The notes under the pieces: generated by a model
What the model was told of the DNA's origin: nothing
The model's database searches: none
What the model saw: the letters and a program-made list of their open reading frames with translations, nothing else
Source of the DNA: Acidobacteriota bacterium
GTDB lineage: Bacteria > Acidobacteriota > Terriglobia > Bryobacterales > Bryobacteraceae
Length of the DNA stretch: 64,000 bases
Assembly: GCA_018268715.1 (NCBI GenBank)
Contig: JAFDVZ010000007.1
Span: forward strand, 609,453 to 673,452
Direction: 5' to 3'
In this document: in pieces, positions 22,249 through 31,884 of the stretch
How positions within the stretch are numbered: the stretch's first letter is position 1
How the letters are laid out: the number at the start of each line of letters is the position of its first letter
Program-made: the position numbers and the translations under genes

Positions 22249-25200
22249 ATGAAGAAACTGCTTGCACTGAATCGCGGCGAGATCGCTATTCGCATCCTGC
22301 GCGCCGCCAATGAATTGAAGCTCCGCACCGTCGCGGTGTATTCGGATCAGGATCGCTTGAGCTTGCACCGGTTCAAGGCCGATGAAGCGTATCTCATCGG
22401 CCAGGGCAAGGGCCCGGTGCAGGCGTATCTGGACGTGGATGGGATTGTGGCGCTGGCGCGCGAGAAAGAGGTCGACGCGATCCATCCCGGCTATGGGTTT
22501 CTGTCGGAGAACGCCGCGCTGCCGCGGGCTTGCGAGAAGGCCGGGATCACGTTCATCGGGCCGAGCGCGGAGTTGTTGGAGACGCTGGGTGATAAGACGG
22601 CGGCCCGGCGATTGGCCGAGCGCGCGGGCATCCCGGTGGTTCCGGGGACGGAGGATCCGCTGGCCGATGACGAGAGCATCGCGGCGGCGGCCGAGCGGAT
22701 CGGGTATCCGCTGATTGTGAAGGCGGCGTTTGGCGGCGGCGGGCGCGGAATGCGCGTGGTGAACCAGGCCGAGGACCTGCTGGCGAGGGTGGGCGAGGCG
22801 CGACGCGAGGCGGCCGCGGCGTTCGGCAATGACGCGGTGTTCCTGGAGCGGTACATACGGCGGGCTAAGCATGTCGAGGTGCAGATACTCGGCGACCGGC
22901 ATGGCAATATCCTGCATTTGTACGAGCGGGATTGTTCGGTGCAGCGGCGGCACCAGAAGGTGGTGGAGGTCGCGCCGGCGTTCGGAGTGGCGCCGGAGAT
23001 TCGCAAGGCGCTGGCCGATGCGGCGGTGGCGCTGGCTCGCGAGGCCAACTACTACAACGCGGGTACGGTGGAGTTTCTCGTCGATATGGATTCGGGCGAG
23101 TGGTACTTCATCGAGGTGAATCCGCGAGTGCAGGTGGAGCATACCGTGACCGAAATGGTGACGGGCATTGACATCGTGCGGACGCAGATACAGATTGCGC
23201 AGGGGCACTCGCTGTTCGGGCGGGAGATCGCGATGCCCCAGCAGGATCAGATACCGGTGCATGGGTATGCGCTGCAATGCCGGGTGACGACGGAGGATCC
23301 GGCCAACGGGTTTACGCCGGATTATGGGCGGCTGATTACGTACCGGTCGCCGGCGGGGATGGGGATCCGGCTGGATGGAGCGTCGGCTTATAGCGGGGCG
23401 GTGATTACTCCTTATTATGATTCGCTGCTGGTGAAGGTGACGTCTTGGGGGCGGCGGTTCCCGGACGCCTGCCAGCGGATGGATCGCGCGCTGCGGGAGT
23501 TTCGAATTCGCGGCGTGAAGACGAATATTCCGTTCTTGGAGAATGTCGTCAACGATGCGTCGTTCCAGGCCGGGCAGCCAGCGACGTCGTTCCTGGATGA
23601 GAATGCGCACCTGTTCCGGTTTACGCCTCGGCGGGATCGGGCGACGAAGCTGCTGTCGTATCTGGGCGAGACGATTGTGAATGGGAATCCGGAGGTGGCG
23701 GGGAAGCGGCGGCCAAAGGCGATTGTGGGGGCTCCCGTGCCGGCGCCGGACCGGTCGGCGCCGCCGGCGGGGACCAAACAGTTGCTCGAGGAGTTAGGGC
23801 CGGAGGGGTTCGCCGAGTGGACACGGCGGCAGGGGCGGCTGCTTGTCACCGATACGACGTTCCGCGACGCGCATCAGTCGTTGATGGCGACGCGGGTGCG
23901 GACTTACGACATGTTGCGGATTGCTAACTTCGTGTCGCACCGGCTGCATAACTTGTACAGCATGGAGATGTGGGGCGGGGCCACGTTCGACGTCGCGCTG
24001 CGGTTCCTGCTGGAAGATCCGTGGATGCGGTTGAAGCATCTGCGGGAGGCGATTCCGAATATCTGCTTCCAGATGCTGCTGCGGGCTTCGAATGCGGTGG
24101 GGTATACGGCTTATCCGGATAACGTCGTGGAGGAGTTTATCCTGGAGGCTTCGGCTCAGGGGATCGATATCTTCCGCATCTTCGATTCGTTGAACTGGCT
24201 GCCGAATATGGGGCCGGCCATGGAGGCCGTGCGCAAGACCAAGAGCGTCTGCGAGGCGGCGGTCTGTTATACCGGCGATATTCTGGATCCGAAGCGGGAT
24301 AAGTACTCGCTGCAATATTATGTGCGGTTGGCCAAGGAGTTAGAAAAGATGGGCGCGCACGTCCTGGCTATCAAGGATATGGCCGGATTGTGCAAGCCCT
24401 ATGCGGCCGAGAAGCTGGTGAAGACGCTGCGGGAGGAGGTCGGGATTCCGATCCACTTCCACACGCACGACACCAGCGGGTTGAATGCCGCCTCAATCCT
24501 GAAGGCCTGCGAGGCGGGCGTGGATGTGGCCGACGCCGCCGTGGCGTCCATGAGCGGGACGACGAGCCAGCCGAATCTGAATTCGATTGTCGCGGCGCTG
24601 GCGAATACGGACAGGGATAGCGGGCTGGACCTGGCGGCGCTGAATACCTGCGCGGATTATTGGGAGACGGTGCGGACTTACTACCTGCCCTTTGATAGCG
24701 CTCCTCCGGCGGGTACGGCCGAGGTTTATGAGCACGAGATGCCGGGCGGGCAGTATACGAATCTGAAGGAACAGGCAGATTCGATGGGATTGGGGGCTAA
24801 GTGGCATCAGATCGCGCGGACTTACGCGGATGTCAACATGGCCTTCGGAGATATTGTCAAGGTGACTCCTTCGAGCAAGGTTGTCGGGGACATGGCGTTG
24901 TTCCTGGTGAGTCATAACATGACGGTCGCCGACCTGGAGCGGTTGCCGGTGGATCACCACCTGCATCTGCCGAATTCGGTGGTGGAGATGTTCTCGGGGG
25001 CGCTCGGGGCGCCGGAGGGCGGGTGGCCGAAGGGTCTGGAGCGCGTGATTCTGCGAGGGGGCGAAGCGAGGCCGGGACGGCCGGGGGCGCACCTGGCGGC
25101 AGTGGATCTGGCGGCGGCGAAGGCGGGCGTCGAGAAGAAGCTGGGGCATAAGATCTCGCGCACCGATTTGATGAGCTACCTGATGTACCCGGATGTGTTC

Positions 25201-25686
25201 ACCAAGTTCGCCAAGGCTCGGTCGGCTTACTCCGACGTGGATGTGTTGCCGACTCCGGAGTTCTTCTATGGGCTCGAGAAGGGGCAGGAGGTCACGATCG
25301 AGCTGGAGCCGGGCAAAACGTTGATCGTCAAGTTCACGACGGTGAGCGAGCCGCATCCGGATGGCACGCGGACCGTGTTTTTTGAGTTGAACGGGCAGCC
25401 TAGAGAGGTGGTGGTTCGGGATAAGGCGCTGAAGCCGCAGGTGGCGGCGCGGACGAAAGCCGATCCGTCGAAGCCGGGGCATGTCGCGGCGCCGATTCCA
25501 GGGTCCGTGACGACCGTGTCGTTCGCCGTGAACCAGAAGGTGACCAAGGGCGAGCCGCTGATGGTGCTGGAGGCGATGAAGATGCAGACGACGATTTATG
25601 CCCCGGTGGATGGGACGGTGCGGGAAAAACTGGCGGATCTGGGCGAGACCGTGGAGGCCAAGGATCTGCTGGTTGTGATTGAGTGA
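22249..25686 (+). CDS. pyc: Pyruvate carboxylase
   Basis: ATP- and biotin-dependent carboxylation of pyruvate to oxaloacetate, the main anaplerotic step. It has 1145 aa, the normal length of the single-chain enzyme. Residues 1-450 are biotin carboxylase (GYGFLSENA, KAAFGGGGRGMR, EVNPRVQVEHTVTE). The carboxyltransferase half has TDTTFRDAHQSLMATRVRT, MEMWGGATFDVALRFL, AIKDMAGL and HFHTHDTSG. The C-terminal biotinyl domain has EAMKMQT with biotinylated K1111. The divergent 133-bp gap to the DUF4097 lipoprotein holds its promoter. Confidence 0.98.
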   Translation: MKKLLALNRGEIAIRILRAANELKLRTVAVYSDQDRLSLHRFKADEAYLIGQGKGPVQAYLDVDGIVALAREKEVDAIHPGYGFLSENAALPRACEKAGITFIGPSAELLETLGDKTAARRLAERAGIPVVPGTEDPLADDESIAAAAERIGYPLIVKAAFGGGGRGMRVVNQAEDLLARVGEARREAAAAFGNDAVFLERYIRRAKHVEVQILGDRHGNILHLYERDCSVQRRHQKVVEVAPAFGVAPEIRKALADAAVALAREANYYNAGTVEFLVDMDSGEWYFIEVNPRVQVEHTVTEMVTGIDIVRTQIQIAQGHSLFGREIAMPQQDQIPVHGYALQCRVTTEDPANGFTPDYGRLITYRSPAGMGIRLDGASAYSGAVITPYYDSLLVKVTSWGRRFPDACQRMDRALREFRIRGVKTNIPFLENVVNDASFQAGQPATSFLDENAHLFRFTPRRDRATKLLSYLGETIVNGNPEVAGKRRPKAIVGAPVPAPDRSAPPAGTKQLLEELGPEGFAEWTRRQGRLLVTDTTFRDAHQSLMATRVRTYDMLRIANFVSHRLHNLYSMEMWGGATFDVALRFLLEDPWMRLKHLREAIPNICFQMLLRASNAVGYTAYPDNVVEEFILEASAQGIDIFRIFDSLNWLPNMGPAMEAVRKTKSVCEAAVCYTGDILDPKRDKYSLQYYVRLAKELEKMGAHVLAIKDMAGLCKPYAAEKLVKTLREEVGIPIHFHTHDTSGLNAASILKACEAGVDVADAAVASMSGTTSQPNLNSIVAALANTDRDSGLDLAALNTCADYWETVRTYYLPFDSAPPAGTAEVYEHEMPGGQYTNLKEQADSMGLGAKWHQIARTYADVNMAFGDIVKVTPSSKVVGDMALFLVSHNMTVADLERLPVDHHLHLPNSVVEMFSGALGAPEGGWPKGLERVILRGGEARPGRPGAHLAAVDLAAAKAGVEKKLGHKISRTDLMSYLMYPDVFTKFAKARSAYSDVDVLPTPEFFYGLEKGQEVTIELEPGKTLIVKFTTVSEPHPDGTRTVFFELNGQPREVVVRDKALKPQVAARTKADPSKPGHVAAPIPGSVTTVSFAVNQKVTKGEPLMVLEAMKMQTTIYAPVDGTVREKLADLGETVEAKDLLVVIE

Positions 25687-25753
25687 TTGGGGGCAGCCGG
25701 GCGGCCCTCGCGTTGGGATATGATCTAGGTTCAATACATCGCGAGAGGCGAAC

Positions 25754-26488
25754 ATGTTAAGCCGCGTAGCATTTGTGACCGGCGGGAGCCGCGGGATCGG
25801 CAGGGAAATCGCATTGACCTTGTGCCGGGCCGGGTTCGCCGTCGTCGTCGCGTCCCCTGAATTGGAACGGAACGAAGAAGTCGCCGAACGGATCCGCGAG
25901 TGTAGCGGACAGGCGCTGACGTTGAACCTGGACCTGATGTCGCTCGAATCGATACAGGCGTCGTTCGAACAGGTGAAGAAGGTGTATGGCCGCATCGACG
26001 TGCTGGTGAACAACGCCGGCATCACGAAGGACGCCCTGGCGCCTCGGATGAAGGCCGATGATTGGCAGAAGGTGCTGCAGATCGACCTGAATGGGGCGTT
26101 CTACTGCATCCAGCAGGCGCTGCCGGCGATGATCGCGCAGAAGTGGGGCCGCATCATCAACATCGCTTCCGTGGTGGGCGAGATGGGCAACGCGGGCCAG
26201 GCCAACTATTCGGCGGCGAAGGCCGGGTTGATCGGTCTGACCAAGGCGCTGGCGCACGAGTTGGCCGAGAACGATATCACCGTAAATGCCGTGGCGCCCG
26301 GCTATATCGAGACGGACATGACGGCGGGGCTGCCCGCCGAGGTGAAACAGAAACTGCAGTCGTTGATTCCGCTGCGGAGGCTGGGAAAACCACGTGACAT
26401 CGCGGCGGCGGTGCGCTTTCTGGCCAGCGAGGACGCCAGCTACATCACCGGACACGTCCTGGACGTGAACGGTGGAATGCACATGTAG
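25754..26488 (+). CDS. fabG: 3-oxoacyl-ACP reductase-type SDR
   Basis: NAD(P)H-dependent short-chain dehydrogenase of the FabG type, 244 aa, which reduces 3-oxoacyl-ACP or polyketide-like substrates. Cofactor motif FVTGGSRGIGRE, NNAG, catalytic Ser in IASVVGEMG, YSAAK and the PGYIETDM loop are all present. TATGAT at 25719-25724 with a GAGAGG ribosome site gives a normal leadered gene. A second fabG follows after 30 bases; the pair is about half identical and differs mainly in the N-terminal third, so one may be housekeeping and the other specialised. Confidence 0.93.
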   Translation: MLSRVAFVTGGSRGIGREIALTLCRAGFAVVVASPELERNEEVAERIRECSGQALTLNLDLMSLESIQASFEQVKKVYGRIDVLVNNAGITKDALAPRMKADDWQKVLQIDLNGAFYCIQQALPAMIAQKWGRIINIASVVGEMGNAGQANYSAAKAGLIGLTKALAHELAENDITVNAVAPGYIETDMTAGLPAEVKQKLQSLIPLRRLGKPRDIAAAVRFLASEDASYITGHVLDVNGGMHM

Positions 26489-26502
26489 CCGGGGCGCGGC
26501 GA

Positions 26503-26508
26503 TATCAT
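26503..26508 (+). promoter_or_regulatory. TATCAT -10-like box before the second fabG
   Basis: TATCAT stands 10 bases before the ATG at 26519, leaving a leader of a few bases at most and no room for a Shine-Dalgarno. It suggests separate transcription of the second reductase. Confidence 0.4.
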
Positions 26509-26518
26509 AGAACTTCAT

Positions 26519-27253
26519 ATGCAAGGTAAGATCGCTCTTGTCACCGGCGCCAGCCGTGGGATCGGGAAGGCCTGCGCCCTGACGCTGGCGCGCGCCGGAG
26601 CAAAGGTCGTCCTGGCGGCGCGCGGGATCGAGAAGTTGGAGGAAGCGGCGGGCGAGATCCGCGCCAATGGCGGCGAGGCTGTGCCGGTGACGGTCGATTT
26701 GTCGTCGACCGAATCGATCAAGGAAGCCTTCAGCAAGACCATCAAGGAGCAGGGCCGGATCGACATCCTGGTGAACAACGCCGCGATCACCAAGGACAAC
26801 CTGGCGCTGCGGATGAAGGTGGACGATTGGGAGTCCGTGCTGCAAACCAACCTGACCGGCGCCTTCGTGTGCATCCAGCAGGTGCTGCCCACGATGATGC
26901 GTGAGCGGTGGGGCCGGATCATCAACCTTTCGTCGATTGTCGGCGCCACGGGCAACGCCGGGCAGGCCAATTACGCGGCTTCCAAGGCGGGACTGCTGGG
27001 TTTGACGAAGACGCTGGCGCAGGAGATGGCGAGCCGTAACATCACCGTGAACGCGGTGGCGCCGGGATTCATCGACACCGACATGACCGCGCCGCTTTCC
27101 GAGGATCTGAAGAAGTCGATGCTCGCGATGATTCCGCTGAAGCGGTTCGGCAGACCCGAGGACGTGGCCTGGGCAGTGCGGTTTCTGGCTAGCGACGAGG
27201 CTGCCTATATCACCGGACAGGTGATCAACGTCAACGGCGGAATGTACATGTAA
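26519..27253 (+). CDS. fabG: 3-oxoacyl-ACP reductase-type SDR, second copy
   Basis: 244 aa, same length and architecture as the upstream copy. Motifs: LVTGASRGIGKACAL, LVNNAAITKDNLALRMK, LSSIVGATGNAGQANYAASK and PGFIDTDMTAPLSEDLK, which match canonical FabG more closely than copy one, so this is the better candidate for the fatty-acid enzyme. The NNAG motif is NNAA here. No ribosome site is visible; a TATCAT box 10 bases upstream suggests a nearly leaderless mRNA. The first multi-pass protein follows after 15 bases. Confidence 0.93.
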   Translation: MQGKIALVTGASRGIGKACALTLARAGAKVVLAARGIEKLEEAAGEIRANGGEAVPVTVDLSSTESIKEAFSKTIKEQGRIDILVNNAAITKDNLALRMKVDDWESVLQTNLTGAFVCIQQVLPTMMRERWGRIINLSSIVGATGNAGQANYAASKAGLLGLTKTLAQEMASRNITVNAVAPGFIDTDMTAPLSEDLKKSMLAMIPLKRFGRPEDVAWAVRFLASDEAAYITGQVINVNGGMYM

Positions 27254-27268
27254 GGTCCGGGCAGGCGC

Positions 27269-28999
27269 TTGTTCCAGCCTTTTCTCAATCCAATCGGCTT
27301 CGGAGCTAGCGACTATCTGGAACTGCTGATTGTCGCGCCGGCGCTGCTGCTGATTCTGTTTCGCGGTCGCGTGGCGAAGTTGGCTGGGTGGTTGGCGGCG
27401 CGCCCGGCTCTGGGCCTGTTGGGGCTTGGCGTTCTGCCGGTGGCCTTACGCGTTGCGCTGCTGGCGCATCATCCGGTTCCCACGCCGGACCTGTATGACG
27501 AGTTCACCCACCTGTTAGTCGCCGACACCCTGCGGCATCTCCGGCTGGCGAATCCGGTTCACCCTTTTCATGCGTTCTTTGAGACGTTCTTCGTGCTGCA
27601 AGAGCCGAGTTACAGCGCGATCTATCCGATTGGACAGGGGGCGACGCTCGCCGTTGGATGGATGTTGTTCGGGACGCCGTGGGCCGGGGTTCTGGTCTGT
27701 GTTGGCGCGCTGTGCGCCTTGTGCTACTGGATGTTGAGGGCCTGGGTGTCGCCGGAGTGGGCGTTGCTCGGCGGACTCATTTCGGTCACTTTGTTTGGGC
27801 CGCTGAGTTATTGGACCAATACCTACTGGGGCGGCGCGGCTTCGGCCGCGGCCGGTTGCGCGGTGTTCGGCGCGCTGCCACGCCTGGCTGAGCGCGGACG
27901 CGCCCGCGATGCGTTGTGGCTGGGGCTTGGGCTGGGGGCGCAGCTGTTGATCCGGCCGTTTGAGTCGATCTTCCTGCTGGCCGCCGTGGCTGGCTACTCT
28001 TTGGTGCGGCCAGTGCGGATCAAACTGCTGTTGGCAGCGGCTATTGTGGCGTTGCCGGCGGTGGGGGCCATGGCGTTGCAGAATCGTGCGGTGACAGGAA
28101 AGTGGCTGACTTTGCCGCTGGTGGAGAGTCAACGGCAATACGGCGTGCCGACTACGTTCGTGTTTCAAGCCAACCCATCGCCCGAACGTACGCTGACTCC
28201 GCAACAACAGATGGCGTACCGGCAGCAGGCTTCGTTTCATGGCGACGCGGCGGAGACCGTCCAATCGTATGTGTCGCGGCTTGAGCACCGAGCACGGTCC
28301 TTTCGCTTCTTCCTGCCGGCTGCGTGTTATCTGGCGCTGCCTTTCTTTCTTATGCGACTTAGGGAGCGCAGGTTCGCCTGGGCTGCTGGAGCGACGGTCC
28401 TGTTCTGGTGCGGGTCTAACTTCTACCCGTTCTTCTTCCCGCATTACGTGGCCGCCACCGCCGGCCTTGCGGTGCTGATGGGAGTGGCCGGGTTGGAACG
28501 GTTGTCGAGGGTCTCGAGCTCCGCGGCGGCGGTGGTTGGGTGGCTGGCGATTGCGCCCTTCTGCCTTTGGTATGGCGTGCATTTGTTCGAGGATCCCGAG
28601 GCGCCTTTGCCCGTGCTCCGGTTTGAGGTGGGCGATGTGTTGAATCACGGGAATCCCGAACGACGGATCGAGATCGGGCGGCGGATGGCGGAGCAATCTG
28701 GAAGGCAGTTGGTGTTTGTACGGTACTCGGACCGCCACAGATTTCAGGATGAGTGGGTGTATAACGCGGCTGACATCGACTCCGCGCGGATCGTGTGGGC
28801 GCGAGACCTGGGGGCGGTGGAGAACGAAAGGCTTCGGAGTTACTACAAAGACCGAAAGGCGTGGCTGCTCGAGCCAGACTCGGCGCCGCCGAGGCTTAGC
28901 GAGTATGCGGTGGAGCCGGTGTCTGTCCCGGTGGCTCCGGTGAAGACTCCTGATGACCCGGCGAGGAAACCGGTGCTGCGCTTCGAGGAGGTCCGGTGA
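27269..28999 (+). CDS. Multi-pass GT-C-like membrane protein, copy 1
   Basis: 576 aa with about eleven hydrophobic helices and a soluble C-terminal domain of about 130 residues. TTG start behind GGGCAGG. The first loop has DEFTHLLVADTLRHLRLANP, an acidic-residue loop like the catalytic loop of GT-C glycosyltransferases (DxE/DxD), followed by FETFFVLQEPSYSAIYPIGQGA. The C-terminus has VYNAADIDSARIVWARDLG. No known family was recognised beyond the PMT/GT-C superfamily; an unusual lipid-linked glycosyltransferase is likely. It overlaps the next, paralogous gene by 4 bases. Confidence 0.8.
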   Translation: MFQPFLNPIGFGASDYLELLIVAPALLLILFRGRVAKLAGWLAARPALGLLGLGVLPVALRVALLAHHPVPTPDLYDEFTHLLVADTLRHLRLANPVHPFHAFFETFFVLQEPSYSAIYPIGQGATLAVGWMLFGTPWAGVLVCVGALCALCYWMLRAWVSPEWALLGGLISVTLFGPLSYWTNTYWGGAASAAAGCAVFGALPRLAERGRARDALWLGLGLGAQLLIRPFESIFLLAAVAGYSLVRPVRIKLLLAAAIVALPAVGAMALQNRAVTGKWLTLPLVESQRQYGVPTTFVFQANPSPERTLTPQQQMAYRQQASFHGDAAETVQSYVSRLEHRARSFRFFLPAACYLALPFFLMRLRERRFAWAAGATVLFWCGSNFYPFFFPHYVAATAGLAVLMGVAGLERLSRVSSSAAAVVGWLAIAPFCLWYGVHLFEDPEAPLPVLRFEVGDVLNHGNPERRIEIGRRMAEQSGRQLVFVRYSDRHRFQDEWVYNAADIDSARIVWARDLGAVENERLRSYYKDRKAWLLEPDSAPPRLSEYAVEPVSVPVAPVKTPDDPARKPVLRFEEVR

Positions 29000-30606
29000 G
29001 TCCGGCTGATCTGGTGACGATCGCGATCGCTGGAATTCTGGCGGCCGCGATCATCGCGTGGCGGGGAAGATTGCGCGGGTTGTTGATGCGGTTAGCAGGG
29101 AGCATGCCGTGGTCGATGGCGGTGCTTGCGATGCTTCCGGTGGCGTTGCGCCTGGCGCTGCTGGCGCGCTTTCCCGCTCCCGATCCCGCCGTTTCGGACG
29201 ATTTCAGCTATGTCTTGCTGGCCGATACTCTGAGGCACTTGCGCCTGGCCAATCCGGTTCACCCGATGCACGCGTTCTTTGAAACGTTCTTCGTGCTGCA
29301 GGAGCCGAGTTATAGTTCCATTTTTCCGATCGGCCAGGGCGCGGCGATCGCCATCGGCTGGACCTTGTTCGGTCATCCATGGGCTGGCGTGTTGCTGCCT
29401 ATCGCCGCGCTGTCGGCGGGGTGTTACTGGATGCTGAGGGGGTGGACGACGCCGGGATGGGCGTTTGTCGGCGGCGTTCTGGCGGCGATTCAGTTCGGTC
29501 CCCTCAGTCAGTGGACGAATAGCTACTGGGGCGGCGGCGTTTCGGCTTTTGCCGGCTGCCTGGTATTCGGCGCCGCGGCGAGATTAAGAGAGCGATACAG
29601 CCGTCGAGTCAGTTGTCTGCTGGGGCTTGGACTGTTCCTGCAGATGTTGACTCGACCTCTCGAGTCTCTTTTCCTGGCGGCGGGCGCCCTATTGTTCCTG
29701 GGGTGGAGGAAACAGCGTATCCCGGCGGTGTTCATCGTCGCGGCGCTGGCTATCACGGCTGTACACAACCGTGCGGTGACCGGAAGTTGGGTCGAGTTGC
29801 CATACCAATCGAGCCGTCACCAATACGGAGTGCCTGCCGCGTTCGTTTTCGAGACGAGCCCGACTCCGCACCGCGAACTGACCCGCGAGCAACAGCTCAA
29901 CTACGAGGCTCAGTCAGCCGTGCACGGCGGTGATGGTGAGACTGCGGAGAGTTATCTCGCCAGGTTGGGGTTTCGCCTTCGTTATTACCGGTTCTTCTTT
30001 CTGCCACCCTTGTATCTGGCGCTGCCTTTCATCGCGCCTGCGCTGCGTGAGAGGCGCTTTCAACTAGCGGTCGCGACAATCGCTCTGTTTGTGCTGGGAA
30101 CGAATTTCTATCCTTACTTCTATTCCCACTATGTCGCGGCCGCAACCTGCCTGTTTGTGTTGATGGCTGTGACTGGCCTGGCTCGCCTCACGCGCCTGAA
30201 CGAGGCGGCGGGGGCGGTTCTCGTCGCGGCCTGCCTGGCCCACTTCGTGTTCTGGTATGGATTGCATGTGCTGTCTAGCCGGGCGTATTCGGCCGAGCTC
30301 CGGCAGTTCGAGACCTGGGACGCGATCAACCAGGGCGATCCGGAGGGCCGTTTGGCGGTGCGGCGGCGGTTGACGGAGGCGCCGGGGCGGCAGCTTGTCT
30401 TCGTGCGTTATTGGCCTCGGCACACCTTCAGTGAGTGGGTGCACAACGCGGCGGACATCGACTCGTCGCGAATTGTGTGGGCGCGCGACCGGGGACCGGA
30501 CGAGAACCGCAGGCTGATCGAGTATTACGCCGGCCGGGGCGTCTGGCTGTTGGAGCCGGACGCGCGTCCGCCGCGGCTGGCTCCCTACGCGCTCGATGGC
30601 AGATAG
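28996..30606 (+). CDS. Multi-pass GT-C-like membrane protein, copy 2
   Basis: 536 aa, GTG start at 28996 overlapping the TGA of copy 1 (GTGA), so coupled translation. It is a paralog of copy 1 along its whole length: DDFSYVLLADTLRHLRLANP, FETFFVLQEPSYSSIFPIGQGA, SQWTNSYWGGGVSAFAGCLVFG, and the C-terminal VHNAADIDSSRIVWARDRG. Copy 1 has a C-terminal extension of about 30 residues that copy 2 lacks. A heterodimer or two sequential sugar transfers are possible; acceptor unknown. Confidence 0.8.
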   Translation: MSPADLVTIAIAGILAAAIIAWRGRLRGLLMRLAGSMPWSMAVLAMLPVALRLALLARFPAPDPAVSDDFSYVLLADTLRHLRLANPVHPMHAFFETFFVLQEPSYSSIFPIGQGAAIAIGWTLFGHPWAGVLLPIAALSAGCYWMLRGWTTPGWAFVGGVLAAIQFGPLSQWTNSYWGGGVSAFAGCLVFGAAARLRERYSRRVSCLLGLGLFLQMLTRPLESLFLAAGALLFLGWRKQRIPAVFIVAALAITAVHNRAVTGSWVELPYQSSRHQYGVPAAFVFETSPTPHRELTREQQLNYEAQSAVHGGDGETAESYLARLGFRLRYYRFFFLPPLYLALPFIAPALRERRFQLAVATIALFVLGTNFYPYFYSHYVAAATCLFVLMAVTGLARLTRLNEAAGAVLVAACLAHFVFWYGLHVLSSRAYSAELRQFETWDAINQGDPEGRLAVRRRLTEAPGRQLVFVRYWPRHTFSEWVHNAADIDSSRIVWARDRGPDENRRLIEYYAGRGVWLLEPDARPPRLAPYALDGR

Positions 30607-30617
30607 CCGCCGCTTGC

Positions 30618-30623
30618 TATCAT
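30618..30623 (+). promoter_or_regulatory. TATCAT -10-like box before hutI
   Basis: TATCAT lies 22 bases before the ATG at 30646, with GGGAG in between, so this transcript would have a short leader carrying a ribosome site. Confidence 0.35.
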
Positions 30624-30645
30624 TCGCTTCGGGAGTTATGCGCCG

Positions 30646-31884
30646 ATGCTCGCAATTACTGGTTGTTCCCAACTGTTGACCCTTCGAGGTCCCGCTCGCC
30701 CAAGGATCGGCGCCGAGTTGCGGGAGTTGGGGGTGATAGAGAACGCCACGGTGCTCATTGACGGGGAGCGGATTGTGGCGGTCGGCCCGTCGAACGGGGT
30801 GAAGATTCCCGCGGCGTGCGAAACGATGGACGCGAGCGGGCGGGTGGTGACTCCCGGGTTCGTGGACGCACACACCCATCCGGTGTTCGCGGGCCTGCGT
30901 GCCGCCGGTTTTGAGGAGCGCGGCGCGGACGGCGAAGCCTTCGACATGTCGGCGCGCTGGAGCGGGATGCGGGCGACGGTGCGGCGGACGCGCGCGGCGA
31001 GCGAGCAGCAGTTGTTCGAGATTGCAAGGCGTCACGCCCAGTGGTTTCTGCGGTGCGGAACCACGACGATCGAGGCGAAGTCCGGTTTCGGCCTGACGGT
31101 GGCGGACGAATTAAAGCAGTTGAAGGTGATTCGAAGGCTGGATACGGAGGGAATCATACGCACGGTTCCCACGTTCTTTGGCGCAAGCGAGGCGCCCGAC
31201 GAATACCGAGGCCGCCCGCGCGAGTACACGGACCTGGTGATCCGCGAGATGATCCCGAAAGCAGCGGCGCAGAAGCTGGCCGAGTACTGCGACGTGTTCT
31301 GTGAACCTGGCGTGTTCGGAATATTGGAGAGCCGGCAAATCCTGCAGGCCGCGCGGACGGCGGGGTTGGGGATTCGCATGCACGTCGATCAACTTTCGGA
31401 TTCCAACGGCGCTGCGCTGGCGGCCGAAATGGGAGCGGTGACGGCGGACCACCTGGAGTGCACCGATTCGGCCGGCATCGCGAGCCTGTGCGCCGCCAGG
31501 GTGCAGCCAGTGTTGCTGCCGGCTTCCGTTTATGGAATTCGATCGCAGAATTACGCGGACGCCCGGGGCATGATCGAGGCCGAACTGGCGATTGTGCTCG
31601 CCACCGATTTCAATCCTTTATCACCGTCGACTCCATCGATGCCCATGGTGATATCGCTGGCGGCGAATGAAATGCGAATGACGCCGGCTGAGAGCATCAC
31701 CGCGGCGACCGTGAATGCGGCCTACAGCTTGGGCAGGGGCGGCCAAATTGGATCGATTGAACCTGGAAAGTTGGCGGACATCGTTATTCACGATTGCCGG
31801 GATTATCGCGAGTTAGCCTATTTGTTCGGCGTGGAGCATCCTGTTCATACGCTGCTTGGCGGGCGTGTGGTCCATTCGCGCTAA
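30646..31884 (+). CDS. hutI: Imidazolonepropionase
   Basis: Hydrolyses 4-imidazolone-5-propionate to N-formimino-glutamate in histidine degradation. It has 412 aa, the family length. Amidohydrolase motifs: FVDAHTHPVFAGLR (metal HxH), GTTTIEAKSGFGL, HVDQLSD, TADHLECTD, and LATDFNPLSPSTPSMPMVISLA, the last being the HutI variant of the TDFNPG-x-S block. No hutH, hutU or hutG lies in the window, so the rest of the pathway is elsewhere or the enzyme is used alone. Confidence 0.94.
   Translation: MLAITGCSQLLTLRGPARPRIGAELRELGVIENATVLIDGERIVAVGPSNGVKIPAACETMDASGRVVTPGFVDAHTHPVFAGLRAAGFEERGADGEAFDMSARWSGMRATVRRTRAASEQQLFEIARRHAQWFLRCGTTTIEAKSGFGLTVADELKQLKVIRRLDTEGIIRTVPTFFGASEAPDEYRGRPREYTDLVIREMIPKAAAQKLAEYCDVFCEPGVFGILESRQILQAARTAGLGIRMHVDQLSDSNGAALAAEMGAVTADHLECTDSAGIASLCAARVQPVLLPASVYGIRSQNYADARGMIEAELAIVLATDFNPLSPSTPSMPMVISLAANEMRMTPAESITAATVNAAYSLGRGGQIGSIEPGKLADIVIHDCRDYRELAYLFGVEHPVHTLLGGRVVHSR

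Noticed and set aside
22150..23610. Minus-strand frame opposite pyc
   Set aside because: It is an antisense shadow of a full-length biotin carboxylase and has no recognisable motif.
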